Below, piece after piece: positions 18,262-27,784 of a DNA stretch of 64,000 nt. The position numbers and the translations under genes were made by a program. Origin of the DNA: Alteromonas sp. RKMC-009 (GTDB lineage: Bacteria > Pseudomonadota > Gammaproteobacteria > Enterobacterales > Alteromonadaceae); the NCBI RefSeq assembly GCF_003584565.2, contig NZ_CP031010.1:868001-932000 (forward strand), written 5' to 3'. The notes beneath the pieces were generated by a model. It was not told the origin of the DNA and did no database searches. It worked only from the letters and a program-made list of their open reading frames with translations. How positions within the stretch are numbered: the stretch's first letter is position 1; each line of letters begins with the position of its first letter.

Positions 18262-19821
18262 TTATCCTAACCAGTCCGGCAGGTAAATCACAGTCAGTAC
18301 TAAAATACCGGACCAGGCGGCCAGAATGGCGGCAGCGCGGTAACTGATACCCCGCACCGAAGGCAGCTTATGTGCCGCATCGTTAGGTAAAAAGCGGGAT
18401 AAAACAAAGGCTGAAGACAAGGTAATCACAAAACCAATCAGGTTCCACCAGAACCAGAATAACGGGTTACCGCTCAGCCACAAAAATACGTTTACCGCTA
18501 CACCGGCCAGTAATCCGGCATTAGCGGCAGCAGGAGACACCTTGCGGCTGTGAATACCCGCCAGGAATGTGGCCAGCACCGGACCGTAAAAAACTGAACC
18601 GATTTTATTTATGGCCTCAATTACCGTCGGAGCAATGTTACCGGCATACAACGACAGCACCAGAGTGATCAGTCCCCACACAATACCGGCAAGGCGAGCC
18701 CGTTTCAGATAGGTCTCATCATCGGGTTTGGCACCGGTGATTCGGCAAATGTCTTCTGTGGTCACCGCAGCCAGACTGTTAATGGCAGAACTGAGCGACG
18801 ACATAGCCGCAGCCAGAATGGCGACCACCAGAATGCCGACAATGCCAGCAGGAAGATAGTTAATGATAAAGACGGGCATCATCCAGTCGGGTTCGCCTTC
18901 CGGGATTTGCGCCTGTAATTCCGGCGTTGCTATGACAAGAGCCCCGATCACCAGGCCCGCAGCGCAATACAGCAATGTGACGGGAAAACGCAGAAAGGCT
19001 ACGGTCAGCATCATTTTCTTTAAATCTTTTATGCTGTGGCTGGACAGCGCCCGCTGGGCTTCAGACTGATCACACCCGTAATACGAGGCATACAGTACAA
19101 GACCGCCAAACAGCATGGGCAGTAAACCGAAATCGCTGCCATTTAGTCCGGCTGTGCTGGTATTGGCTGCCTGCAGACGTTCCGGCGGAATGATTTCAAA
19201 TACTTTGTCCCAGCCTCCGGCAGCGTCCAGACCCGCCCACAGACATAAAGCTGCGCCGGCAACGATGAGAATCATCTGAATGGCATCACCGTAAACCACC
19301 GCTTTCATACCACCCATTGCTGAGTAAATCAGTGTGATCACCCCGATAACCAGAATAGCGTGGAACTGGTTCAGTCCCATGGTGCCTTGTAATATCAGGC
19401 TGATAGCGTAAATCATAATGGCAGTGGCGAAGGAACGGCTGATCTGAAAGACGAAGCTGATCAGCAAACGGGTAGAGCGGGAGAAACGCTGTTCAAGATA
19501 GTCATAGACACTTACCACACCGGCGTTGTGTAAGGTGGGCAACAAGCGCCAGAGCATAACAATTACCGCCAGCGGCAAAGCCAGTTCGTAGCTCAGCCAG
19601 ATGAGACCGCCACCTTCACGAAGTCCGACAAATGCGGGGGCGGAAATGAAGCTGATAGCGGATAGCTGGGTTGCCATGACAGAGAGTGTCAGTGTGGGCC
19701 AGGCCAGTGAGCGCCCGCCGAGAAAGTATTCCTGCCCGGAATGCTGATGCCTGAACCTGAGTCCTAAAAACAATAATCCCAGTAAATAAATACCTACTAT
19801 GGAATAGTCCAGCCACGTCAT
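18262..19821 (-). CDS. Sodium:solute symporter (SSS family)
   Basis: This 519-residue inner-membrane transporter of the SSF/SGLT type has about 13-14 hydrophobic segments. YSIVGIYLLGLLFLGLRF opens the first, GGRSLAWPTLTLSVMATQLS is the conserved region after segment 1, and a Gly-rich GLLAGV segment lies late. The start MTWLDY is chosen for its AGGAGAAAGG ribosome site; an in-frame extension of 32 codons upstream lacks support. It uses the sodium gradient to import a sugar, acid or amino compound that cannot be specified. It is followed closely by tpm. Confidence 0.87.
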   Translation of the reverse strand: MTWLDYSIVGIYLLGLLFLGLRFRHQHSGQEYFLGGRSLAWPTLTLSVMATQLSAISFISAPAFVGLREGGGLIWLSYELALPLAVIVMLWRLLPTLHNAGVVSVYDYLEQRFSRSTRLLISFVFQISRSFATAIMIYAISLILQGTMGLNQFHAILVIGVITLIYSAMGGMKAVVYGDAIQMILIVAGAALCLWAGLDAAGGWDKVFEIIPPERLQAANTSTAGLNGSDFGLLPMLFGGLVLYASYYGCDQSEAQRALSSHSIKDLKKMMLTVAFLRFPVTLLYCAAGLVIGALVIATPELQAQIPEGEPDWMMPVFIINYLPAGIVGILVVAILAAAMSSLSSAINSLAAVTTEDICRITGAKPDDETYLKRARLAGIVWGLITLVLSLYAGNIAPTVIEAINKIGSVFYGPVLATFLAGIHSRKVSPAAANAGLLAGVAVNVFLWLSGNPLFWFWWNLIGFVITLSSAFVLSRFLPNDAAHKLPSVRGISYRAAAILAAWSGILVLTVIYLPDWLG

Positions 19822-19986
19822 TCCTTTCTCCTGAATTTGCTTCCGCTGCCTGCGCGTAATGAGGTAACACGTTGAATATAAAGGGGCAGAGTGTTGATGA
19901 TATTTCAACCATATCACACTGTCAGAAAGAGTTAAGTGCAGAATATATACAGATAAGAGAAAGGAAACGTTCAGACGGGCGGGAAT

Positions 19987-20010
19987 AAAAAAGGGCAGCC
20001 GCAGCTGCCC
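19987..20010 (-). terminator. Terminator of the FMN reductase gene
   Basis: On the minus strand GGGCAGC / GCTGCCC forms a 7-bp stem with a 4-nt loop followed by six Ts, 20 bases after the reductase stop. Confidence 0.85.
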
Positions 20011-20030
20011 CTGTATTTTTGACGCTGTGA

Positions 20031-20558
20031 TTAAGCCGTCAGCTTAGCCGCTGCCGCTTTTAATTCAGTCGCGATTGTGTCGTCTTTTACTTCACCGGTT
20101 TCCATATCGAAAACATCGTAGAAGTTAGCCACAGATACCGATGCTTTTACGTTTCCGCCGAAGAAACCTGCAGAACCGGTTGCTGCTGCCAGTACAGACT
20201 TCGCGCCGCCGGGACCCGGAGAAGATGACAGATAAACGGCTGGCTTGTCGCCGTATACCGCGCGGTTGATACGGGTTGCCCAGTCAAACAGGTTTTTAAA
20301 CGCTGCCGGGTAGTGACCATTGTGCTCAGCAAATGAGATAACCAGGGCATCAGCGCCGGCGATGTCATTTAAAAACTTCTGTGCGCCTTCAGCCTGACCA
20401 ATCTCTTTTTCTTTATCTTCACTGAACATAGGAACATCATAATCATTGATGTCCAGAACGGTAACATCAGCACCTTCTACCAGCTTTGCCGTGTAGGTTG
20501 CTAACGCCTTATTAATTGAGTTTTTGCTTGTACTTGCACCAAATGCAACAACTTTCAT
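20031..20558 (-). CDS. NAD(P)H-dependent FMN reductase
   Basis: This 175-residue flavodoxin-fold protein shows FGASTSKNSINK at the N-terminus (phosphate-binding loop for FMN), AEHNGHYPAAFKNLFDW in the middle and SSPGPGGAKSVL later, all typical of NADPH-dependent FMN reductase-like quinone/azo reductases. The start is MKVVAFGAS, with AAGGA upstream; eleven in-frame codons further up are unnecessary. Likely roles are two-electron reduction of quinones or supply of reduced flavin. It is divergent from an MFS gene, with a palindromic operator candidate between. Confidence 0.85.
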   Translation of the reverse strand: MKVVAFGASTSKNSINKALATYTAKLVEGADVTVLDINDYDVPMFSEDKEKEIGQAEGAQKFLNDIAGADALVISFAEHNGHYPAAFKNLFDWATRINRAVYGDKPAVYLSSSPGPGGAKSVLAAATGSAGFFGGNVKASVSVANFYDVFDMETGEVKDDTIATELKAAAAKLTA

Positions 20559-20641
20559 GAATTGAATCCTTTTTGAGTTTTTCGTTATCAATACAATACG
20601 TTTTTTATCGTAAATGGATAAGTGCTAAATACAAAATGGTT

Positions 20642-20664
20642 CGTTCGATTTTATGAAATGAACG
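20642..20664. promoter_or_regulatory. Imperfect palindrome between the FMN reductase and MFS genes
   Basis: CGTTCGATTT-TATG-AAATGAACG is a dyad with 9-10-base arms and one unpaired base, ~85 bases upstream of the reductase start. Size and position fit a MarR/TetR-class operator; no regulator gene is adjacent. Confidence 0.35.
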
Positions 20665-20797
20665 TTTTTAGCTGAAATAGCTTGTTGCATATTGTGCCAA
20701 CGGAATTTAAATTCAGTCCGGATATTGTATGATGCTGAGTACGCTGCCAGCAGAGTCTGAATATTACCAGCGTCGTCAACTACATGTAGGATAGTGA

Positions 20798-21940
20798 ATG
20801 TCTTCAGTGCCAGCAGGTCCTTTAATACCTGCGCAAAAACGTGCCACCCGGATTGCTTTTTTCAGCGCAGGATTCATTACTGCAGCCTGGGCGGCCATCA
20901 TTCCATTTATTAAGATAAACCTCGCCATTGGTGACGGTACCATGGGACTGATGCTGTTATGTCTGGGCGCAGGAGCGTTAGTTGGCATGCCTCTGGCCGG
21001 TAAATTCTCATCTCAGCTTGGCTGCAAGCCTGTACTGGTGGCTTCTATGTCATGCTTCTCACTGCTTTATCCGGCACTGATCTGGCTGGACTCCGTTACT
21101 TTGCTGGCTGTTTTTCTGGTGCTCTTCGGGTTGTGCGTAGGCACCACTGATTGTGCGATGAATATTCAGGGCGTTGCGGTAGAAAAAGAAGCGGATAAGC
21201 CGCTGATGTCGGGTTTCCATGGCTTTTACAGTCTGGGAGGCATGAGCGGCGCAATTTTAATGACAGCGATTTTATCTTCCGGTGTCCCGGTGGAGTTGGC
21301 CAGTGCAGCCGGTGCGGTAATGTCAGTGGCCTTTTTGCTGGCTGGCATAAACGGATTCAGAACCGGCAAGTCACAGGAGCCGGCGGCATTTTTTGCGCTG
21401 CCAAAAGGTGTGGTAGTACTGATTGGTATCGTGTGTTCCATTGTGTTTCTGGCCGAAGGGACTGTGCTGGACTGGAGCGGCATTTATCTGACTGAATACC
21501 GTGACGTTAGTCCTGAGAACGCCGGGTTGGGTGTTGCCTGTTTTTCTGTTGCCATGACGTTAGGACGCCTGGCCGGGGATAAGATCACCAGCATACTGGG
21601 ACCAAAAATGATGGTACTGGGAGGCGGCGGCATTGCAATTACAGGTTTTGCATTATCACTTCTGGTGCCGCTTCCAGTGGCAGCGCTTACCGGATATGTC
21701 CTGATTGGTCTCGGGTGTTCCAATATTGTGCCCATCATGTTTTCGGCCACGGGTAAGCAAAAAATCATGAGCGAAGCGTCTGCGGTAACAGCTGTATCAA
21801 CACTGGGCTACGTGGGTGTTCTGGCAGGGCCTGCTCTGGTGGGCTTCGGGGCACAGGTTTACGGCCTGCCTGCGGCATTGGGTGTGATTGCTGTGTTACT
21901 TTGTGTTGCTACTGCCCTGGCCGGAAGAGTCAGGGTATAG
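20798..21940 (+). CDS. MFS transporter (YbjJ-like)
   Basis: This 380-residue major facilitator has twelve predicted membrane segments in two halves. The loop after segment 2 (GKFSSQLGCKPVLVASM) and the SGFHGFYSLGG stretch recall the YbjJ/fucose-permease-like subgroup. The ATG has a TAGGATAG leader. Substrate unknown; the divergent reductase gene and a shared operator suggest a common stress or xenobiotic regulon, which is inference. Its stop lies 3 bases from the end of the convergent ABC ATPase gene. Confidence 0.83.
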   Translation: MSSVPAGPLIPAQKRATRIAFFSAGFITAAWAAIIPFIKINLAIGDGTMGLMLLCLGAGALVGMPLAGKFSSQLGCKPVLVASMSCFSLLYPALIWLDSVTLLAVFLVLFGLCVGTTDCAMNIQGVAVEKEADKPLMSGFHGFYSLGGMSGAILMTAILSSGVPVELASAAGAVMSVAFLLAGINGFRTGKSQEPAAFFALPKGVVVLIGIVCSIVFLAEGTVLDWSGIYLTEYRDVSPENAGLGVACFSVAMTLGRLAGDKITSILGPKMMVLGGGGIAITGFALSLLVPLPVAALTGYVLIGLGCSNIVPIMFSATGKQKIMSEASAVTAVSTLGYVGVLAGPALVGFGAQVYGLPAALGVIAVLLCVATALAGRVRV

Positions 21941-21943
21941 GTG

Positions 21944-23350
21944 TTACTGCTGCCTGAGGCTGTTTGTATCGATCACCCGGTCACAGAGCTTTTCCAGTTG
22001 TTGCCGGTCGTGGCTGATAAAGAGCAGCGTACACTGCCGCTCACGGCAGCTTGATACCAGTAACCGTGAGACCACTTCACTGGTTATGGGGTCCAGCCGG
22101 GAGGCGGGTTCATCGGCGACCAGGAAGGCTGGTTTCAATAGCAGCGCCCGCAGCAGGGCTACCCGCTGTAATTCGCCGCCGCTGATCATGCCTGCGTGCC
22201 GTTGCAGTAACTGCCGGGAAAGCCCGAGTTCATTAATCAGCGGGTCAAGTTCACTGTCGTCCAGTTGGTGGAGGCGGATAACATCGTCCAGAAGCTGAAT
22301 AACAGGCACGTTTTTAGCGAAAGCATTGGGCGGATCCTGATAGATTTTCAGCATGTTGTGACGGGCCAGTGGCTCAGCAATGTGTCGCTTACCGTCTGCC
22401 GGAAGTAATCCCAGAAGTACATTCCCCAAGGTGGATTTTCCGCTGCCACTGTCACCGGTTAAGCCGACAATTTCCCCTTTCCCTAATGTTAGACTGACAT
22501 TATCAAATATAACGTCGGTGCCACGTCTTATCGCGCAGTTCTGTAGCGTAATTAGTGGATCAAAACTCCTTTTCTTAGTGCTCAACGGAATCCAGTTTTC
22601 CGGTAAGGCATTGAGCAGGGCTTGTCCGTATGGGGAGCGCGGAGTATTCAGCACGCTGCCCGCTGCACCGGTTTCCAAAACCTTACCTTTCTGCATAATG
22701 ATGACTTTACCGCCAAGCAGCTTTGCAAGGCTCATATCATGTGTGATCGTGAGCAGGCTACCCGTTTTAGCGAACTGACGAAGCTCTTCCCCGAGAACCG
22801 CTTTGTGATGACTATCCAGTCCTTTCGTCGGCTCGTCGGCAATCATGATTCCGGCAGACGTTGCCGCGACACAGGTATAAGCGGCCCGCTGCGCCATACC
22901 GCCTGATAGTTGTGACGGTATTTTATCTGCTGCCTGAATCAGTCCGGTGCGTCCGAGTGCCCCATTAACCGATGTCTGAGTATTGTCGCCGCTGAGATTT
23001 CTGATAAATCTGAATACTTCGCCAACCTGCTGCCGGAGTTTCATCAGAGGGCTCAAGGCTTTCACCGGTTCCTGTGGCAACATGACAATGGTTCGTCCCC
23101 ACAGTGAAGACGGTGTCTGCGTCGCATGCGACTGCAACATGTCATGTCCGGCGGTGAGCACTTTACCGGTGGCCTGAAGATTCCGGGGTAAATCTCCCAT
23201 GATGGTGTGAGCCAGCAAGCTTTTTCCTGAGCCGGTTTCTCCGATAATCGTTACCGGCTCGCCGGGGCTGACGGTGAAACTCAGGTTGTCTACCAGTGTG
23301 CCTTCTGAAGAAACGATGGTCAGATTTTCTATTTGAAGCACAGAATTCAT
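21944..23350 (-). CDS. Double-domain ABC ATPase (DppD-DppF type fusion)
   Basis: This 468-residue protein contains two complete nucleotide-binding domains of the oligopeptide/nickel importer class. Domain 1 has GETGSGKS (Walker A), LSGGMAQR (signature) and IMIADEPTKGLD (Walker B). Domain 2 (from ~residue 265) has GDSGSGKS, ISGGELQR and FLVADEPASRLD. Both are compact; each is shorter than a stand-alone DppD or DppF. It energises the two permeases upstream and overlaps the second permease gene by 4 nt. It is the last gene of the importer operon. Confidence 0.9.
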   Translation of the reverse strand: MNSVLQIENLTIVSSEGTLVDNLSFTVSPGEPVTIIGETGSGKSLLAHTIMGDLPRNLQATGKVLTAGHDMLQSHATQTPSSLWGRTIVMLPQEPVKALSPLMKLRQQVGEVFRFIRNLSGDNTQTSVNGALGRTGLIQAADKIPSQLSGGMAQRAAYTCVAATSAGIMIADEPTKGLDSHHKAVLGEELRQFAKTGSLLTITHDMSLAKLLGGKVIIMQKGKVLETGAAGSVLNTPRSPYGQALLNALPENWIPLSTKKRSFDPLITLQNCAIRRGTDVIFDNVSLTLGKGEIVGLTGDSGSGKSTLGNVLLGLLPADGKRHIAEPLARHNMLKIYQDPPNAFAKNVPVIQLLDDVIRLHQLDDSELDPLINELGLSRQLLQRHAGMISGGELQRVALLRALLLKPAFLVADEPASRLDPITSEVVSRLLVSSCRERQCTLLFISHDRQQLEKLCDRVIDTNSLRQQ

Positions 23351-24141
23351 GGCTGTTTACCTGCCAGAAGCTGGAAAGCAAAAACCATTAAAAACAGTGC
23401 TGCAATGGGCTCCAGTAACAGCCAGGGCGCTTTATAGTAATACGGAAATAGTTCCACAATCATCAGGCCGAGTTCCGGCGTGGGAGGCTTGAGGCCGACG
23501 TACACAAATCCTGTTGATGACATAGCAATGACCGATGTCGCTGCGCCGAAGGCGGAAAGAGAATACACATCGGGTGCAATGGCAGGCCAGATATGACGTT
23601 TGAACAGATACCACTTTCCGAAGCCGTGCAATGCTGAAGACTCCAGTTCTTCTCCCTGTACAACCGGCAGAGTAATGGCTCTGACGAGTCTGAAAAACTC
23701 TACCCACAGCACCAGAGATATGGCGATGTAGATCATCAAAAATGAACCGGGCACAATTGCAGCAAAAACGAGGATCAGAACCAGCCCGGGCAGTGCCAGA
23801 ATCGTGTTGGCCAGAAAATTCAGACCTGTATCCAGCCAGCGCCGGTACCAGGCAGCGGCCAGACCGCAGGCTACACCGCTTACTGCTGCGCTGAAAACGC
23901 AGATTATCGCCAGCGCAAATGAAATCCGCATTCCGCCGCTCAGACGGGCAAGCATGTCGCGGCCAAAATGATCAGTACCTAGCAGGTGTTCTGCGCCCGG
24001 CGCGGCGAATGCATGACGCAAATCCTGTGTATCAGGATCGGTGCCGGCAAGCGGTGCACAAAAGGCAAAGACAGCGAGGCATAACAGAATTACCATGCCA
24101 GCCCGTTGCTGCATGGTTAGCCTGTGAAAAACAGACATCAA
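23347..24141 (-). CDS. ABC importer permease (DppC/NikC type)
   Basis: This 264-residue inner-membrane protein has an N-terminal segment, the GTDHFGRDMLARLSGGMRISF stretch diagnostic of DppC-type permeases, five further membrane segments and an EAA-like cytoplasmic loop (ESSALHGFGKWYLFKRHIWP). It pairs with the DppB-type permease; both gene boundaries overlap neighbours by 4 nt. Confidence 0.9.
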   Translation of the reverse strand: MMSVFHRLTMQQRAGMVILLCLAVFAFCAPLAGTDPDTQDLRHAFAAPGAEHLLGTDHFGRDMLARLSGGMRISFALAIICVFSAAVSGVACGLAAAWYRRWLDTGLNFLANTILALPGLVLILVFAAIVPGSFLMIYIAISLVLWVEFFRLVRAITLPVVQGEELESSALHGFGKWYLFKRHIWPAIAPDVYSLSAFGAATSVIAMSSTGFVYVGLKPPTPELGLMIVELFPYYYKAPWLLLEPIAALFLMVFAFQLLAGKQP

Positions 24142-25076
24142 TTTTCCAGCCTCGTTCTTGGGTCAAGGTAGTGCTGGCTGATATCCACAAGAGTGTTTAT
24201 CGCCACAAACAACATACCCATGACCAGCGCTGTGCCCTGCAACATGGGAATGTCTCTGGCAAAAACAGCGTGAGACAAACCATGGCCTATACCCGGCCAG
24301 GCAAACAGGCTTTCCACCATGATAACCCCTTCAATCAGGCCGATGAGCTGAATACCCATAAAAGCCAGGCCGGGTACGATGACGTTTGGTATTACATGGC
24401 GGGTGAAGGCTTGTGCATAGCTCAGTCCCTTGGTGCGGGCAAAATGAAAGTAAGCACTGTTAACGGCCTGGCGGGTACTGTTGCGGACTACCCGGTTAGA
24501 TACTGCTGCCAGGCTGAGTGCTAAAGTCAGTACCGGAAGTACAGCGTACTCAGCGCTGCCGAATCCGGCCACAGGAAACCAGTTCAGCTCCATGGAAAAA
24601 ATAAAAATGAGTAACAGCCCCAGACAAAATACCGGCTGGGAACGGATAAATGTTGATGTGATGAGTGAAGCCTTGTCTGGCACAGTTTCGGCTTTTGCAC
24701 CACACAACAGCCCCACAGGAAAGGCAATGAGCGCTGCTGCAAGAATAGCCCAGAACGCCAGCACCAGAGTAAAGCTCATCTGGTTTTTTAACTCATGGAC
24801 AACCGGCGCGCCGGTCACCAGGCTTGTACCCAGGTCTCCGGTGATCAAATCTCCCAGCCACACCAGATATTGCTGAAAAGCAGGCCGGTCAAGTCCTAGT
24901 TCAGCGTTCACCGCATTGGCAGCAGCGGTGCTGACTGCATCATCGCCATAGCGTCCGGTTGCAATTTTATAGGCCATATCCCCCGGCAGCAGGCGGGTAA
25001 GGATGAACGTGAGTGTGCCCACGCTCCACGCCATCAAAAGGCACTGACCAAGTCTGGAGAGTAGTATTTTCAGCAT
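24138..25076 (-). CDS. ABC importer permease (DppB/NikB type)
   Basis: This 312-residue inner-membrane protein begins MLKILLSRLGQCLLMAWSVGTLTFILTRLLPGD, the usual DppB-type opening. An EAA-like loop (RTKGLSYAQAFTRHVIPN) and a late SLFAWPGIG motif follow. It forms the translocation pore with the DppC-type protein. It starts directly after the binding-protein gene. Confidence 0.9.
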   Translation of the reverse strand: MLKILLSRLGQCLLMAWSVGTLTFILTRLLPGDMAYKIATGRYGDDAVSTAAANAVNAELGLDRPAFQQYLVWLGDLITGDLGTSLVTGAPVVHELKNQMSFTLVLAFWAILAAALIAFPVGLLCGAKAETVPDKASLITSTFIRSQPVFCLGLLLIFIFSMELNWFPVAGFGSAEYAVLPVLTLALSLAAVSNRVVRNSTRQAVNSAYFHFARTKGLSYAQAFTRHVIPNVIVPGLAFMGIQLIGLIEGVIMVESLFAWPGIGHGLSHAVFARDIPMLQGTALVMGMLFVAINTLVDISQHYLDPRTRLEN

Positions 25077-26612
25077 TTATTTACTCTGAAAGCGCATCTG
25101 GTCGATTCTGAACGAACGCTCATAGGGGTCGAAACTGAAATTTCTGACCCGTGAAGATGTGGCTGATTGCTGAACATAAAATGCCACCGGAATAAGCGGC
25201 ATATCTTCGTTCAGCGTGCTGATAAGTTCTTTTTGCAACACATAGTAGTTGTCATCCGGCTTACCGGACGCCAACTGATTAACGATGGAAAATACCCGGT
25301 CATTGCTCCAGTTCATAGGGCCCCATTCTCCGCCTTCAACCGAGGTGAAATCGGCCAGTAAGATGCCCAGAGGGTCCGGAATATTGGCGAAGTTGCGCGC
25401 CAGCAAAGCGGTTTCCAGTGTGCCGTCGCTGTGACCTGAAGGTATGGCGCTGGCATTCTCCATATGCACCGCCAGCTCAACACCAGCCTCCCGCCACTGA
25501 GCCTGAATCGCAGTGGCAATGGTGATAAGTTCCGGCCGGTTTGCATAGGTAATCATCGATAAAGACAGCGGCTTACCGTCACGGTAGCGGATACCGTCAT
25601 CACGAAGTTTCCAGCCTGCTTCATTAAGCAACGTTTTTGCTTTTTCAATATTTGTAGCAAGTGGTGGTAAAGAAGCATCATGCCAGGTGCCCATGGATGG
25701 CCCGAACAGTTGATTAGCTTCAGCACCTTTTACATGGAGAATCCCTTCTGCGATGGCCTGACGGTCAATGGCCAGGCTCAGCGCCTGCCTTACCCGCACA
25801 TCACTGAGTTTTTCGTTTCCGCTGTTCAGCTTGACCAGAGTCGTTCTGGGGATAAATCGGGTGTGCACATTTACATCCGGGTCCTGTTTCAACATCTCTG
25901 TTGCCGGCGGATCGAGATTAAAAACAATATCTGCCTGGCCCGTTCTTACCATGAGGGCACGGGTTTCTGACCTGTGTCCGGTTACATAGTCAACGGACTC
26001 GATGGTTGCAGGGCCATTGCGATATTTTTCAAAACGCTTAGCTTTAATGTTATGGGGCGGTATGAAATCAGTGATTTCATAAGGACCCGTACCAATCAGT
26101 GCCTTCATCCGGTTAAATTTGCCAAACGACGCGGGCGATAAAATTGCTGTCGTGTAGTTGGAAAGCAGGGAAGGAAAAGGCCGGTAAGGCGATTTAAGTG
26201 TAAAACTCACCGTCAGCGGGTCAACGATTTCAATGTTGGTGACGATATCGACCGGAAAGGGAGCTGGCTTTCCCAGCGCCACAGCAAGGCTCTTTCGAAC
26301 CGACTCTGCGTCCATCAAAGTGCCGTCGTGAAATGTTACGCCGGGTCTGAGATGAAATGTCCAGCGGGTCAAATCTGCATTGCTTTTCCAGGAAGTTGCC
26401 AGACCCGGTATCAGGTTCCCATCATTATCCACGTCTACCAGTGTTTCTATAATTTGCATCCGGGTATACATATAACCAGCGGAAGCCGGGTCCAGATTAA
26501 CCGGCTCAAAGGGGCCGCTGATATGTAAAGTCGTGTCTTTGGGCGCAGGTGTACAGGCCAGAATAAATGAACTTAATAAGAATAGAAAAATAATTTGTCG
26601 CGGCGCAGTCAA
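25077..26612 (-). CDS. Peptide/nickel-type substrate-binding lipoprotein
   Basis: This 511-residue family-5 solute-binding protein has a lipoprotein signal (FLFLLSSFILAC, Cys20). Family motifs include LATSWKSNADLTRWTFHLRPGV, FHDGT and VRQALSLAIDR. The start is TTG, with CGGAA upstream; no better start is visible. It delivers a peptide, opine, glutathione-like molecule or metal chelate to the permeases; the ligand is unknown. It is first in a four-gene operon and is preceded by a perfect 9-bp dyad. Confidence 0.88.
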   Translation of the reverse strand: MTAPRQIIFLFLLSSFILACTPAPKDTTLHISGPFEPVNLDPASAGYMYTRMQIIETLVDVDNDGNLIPGLATSWKSNADLTRWTFHLRPGVTFHDGTLMDAESVRKSLAVALGKPAPFPVDIVTNIEIVDPLTVSFTLKSPYRPFPSLLSNYTTAILSPASFGKFNRMKALIGTGPYEITDFIPPHNIKAKRFEKYRNGPATIESVDYVTGHRSETRALMVRTGQADIVFNLDPPATEMLKQDPDVNVHTRFIPRTTLVKLNSGNEKLSDVRVRQALSLAIDRQAIAEGILHVKGAEANQLFGPSMGTWHDASLPPLATNIEKAKTLLNEAGWKLRDDGIRYRDGKPLSLSMITYANRPELITIATAIQAQWREAGVELAVHMENASAIPSGHSDGTLETALLARNFANIPDPLGILLADFTSVEGGEWGPMNWSNDRVFSIVNQLASGKPDDNYYVLQKELISTLNEDMPLIPVAFYVQQSATSSRVRNFSFDPYERSFRIDQMRFQSK

Positions 26613-26950
26613 CGTGATTTCCGGTCAGGTCAGGCTGGATTATTTATATGTAGTATATAAATAGTCAGCCAACGAATTCCATGTTTTACGTCAGCTGACA
26701 CAATTCAGGAGATTAGCAGGATTATCGCGGTGGCGGGGTGAACGGATGATGCTCTGACTTACGAAATCTGCCTTTACGTTTCCCGCAAAAGTATTTTGTC
26801 ATTATTACTGTTTTTGTTAATTAGACTATCCCTCAAACTGCGCTTCATTTTTCTGCGACTGAACCTGCTTAATCTGAATTCAGTCGTAAATCGTAAAGAT
26901 TGAGTATTTTCATCCCAATACTCATTTCATAGAACATGAAGGAGCAATTT
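26613..26950. other. Divergent regulatory region with inverted repeats
   Basis: Besides the dyad at 26641-26663 this gap holds two further inverted repeats toward the aldo/keto reductase: CGACTGAA / TTCAGTCG at 26856-26863 and 26879-26886, and TGAGTATT / AATACTCA at 26901-26908 and 26917-26924. Either could be an operator or leader hairpin. No reading frame of note was seen. Confidence 0.5.
26641..26663. promoter_or_regulatory. Perfect AT-rich dyad upstream of the ABC importer
   Basis: TATTTATAT-GTAGT-ATATAAATA has 9-bp perfect arms and a 5-bp centre, ~30 bases upstream of the binding-protein start, overlapping the probable promoter. It does not match Fur, Zur or NikR consensus sites as I know them. 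Confidence 0.5.
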
Positions 26951-27763
26951 ATGGAATCCCATTCATCCATGCCTCAATTAGGCGCGGGTACTTTCCGGTT
27001 AAAAGACGACGTGGCATACAACAGTGTGAAAGATGCCCTTGAAGTCGGTTACCGTCATATCGACACTGCACAAATTTATGAAAATGAAGAAGCGGTAGGC
27101 CGTGCATTGAAAGACAGCGATATCAGCAGAGGCGAATTATTTGTCACTACCAAAGTGTGGAATAACAAGCTGAACAGCAAGGACTTTCTGCCAAGTGTGA
27201 AGGAAAGTCTGGAGAAATTACAGGTCAGTTATGTTGATCTGCTGCTGATCCACTGGCCTTCTCCTGAGAACGGTGAGTCCATGGAAGAGTATTTAGGTGA
27301 ACTGGCGAAAGCGAAAGCGCAGGGCCTGACCAGACACATCGGTGTTTCTAACTTTACTATTGCCCACCTGGAAGAAGCGCAGCAGATTTTAGGAAAAGGG
27401 GAAATTTTTACCAATCAGGTAGAGGTACACCCGCATTTAACTAACGACAAGCTGCGTGCATACTGTACGGTAAATGATATTCATATCACAGGTTATATGC
27501 CGTTTGCTGTTGGTAAAGTATTGAAAGACGAAACGGTGATACAAATTGCTGAGAAGTATGAAGTGTCACCCGCCGAAGTTGTGATTGCATGGGAACTGGG
27601 GCACGGTCTGGCGACCATCCCGTCATCCACTAAACGGGAAAATCTGGCGACAAACCTTAAAGGGGCATCGCTGACTCTCGCTATCGAAGACATGGATGCC
27701 ATCGACAAATTAAACCGCAATGAACGTGAAGCGACGCCGGACTTTTCACCTGAGTGGGATTAA
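26951..27763 (+). CDS. Aldo/keto reductase (2,5-diketogluconate reductase type)
   Basis: This 270-residue NADPH-dependent (beta/alpha)8 reductase carries the full catalytic tetrad: Asp and Tyr in YRHIDTAQIYENEEAVG, Lys in TTKVWN and His in LLIHWPSP. The C-terminal IPSSTKRENLATNL stretch binds the cofactor. The ATG at 26951 is selected because AAGGAG lies just upstream; the earlier in-frame ATG overlaps that ribosome site. It reduces aldehydes or ketones such as methylglyoxal or ketogluconates. It is probably co-transcribed with the small monooxygenase gene 21 bases downstream. Confidence 0.9.
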   Translation: MESHSSMPQLGAGTFRLKDDVAYNSVKDALEVGYRHIDTAQIYENEEAVGRALKDSDISRGELFVTTKVWNNKLNSKDFLPSVKESLEKLQVSYVDLLLIHWPSPENGESMEEYLGELAKAKAQGLTRHIGVSNFTIAHLEEAQQILGKGEIFTNQVEVHPHLTNDKLRAYCTVNDIHITGYMPFAVGKVLKDETVIQIAEKYEVSPAEVVIAWELGHGLATIPSSTKRENLATNLKGASLTLAIEDMDAIDKLNRNEREATPDFSPEWD

Positions 27764-27784
27764 TCCCTGACAAAAAAGGAACTG

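Noticed and set aside
23919..24524. 201-codon plus-strand frame opposite the permease genes
   Set aside because: Antisense shadow of the two ABC permeases with low-complexity composition and no family features.
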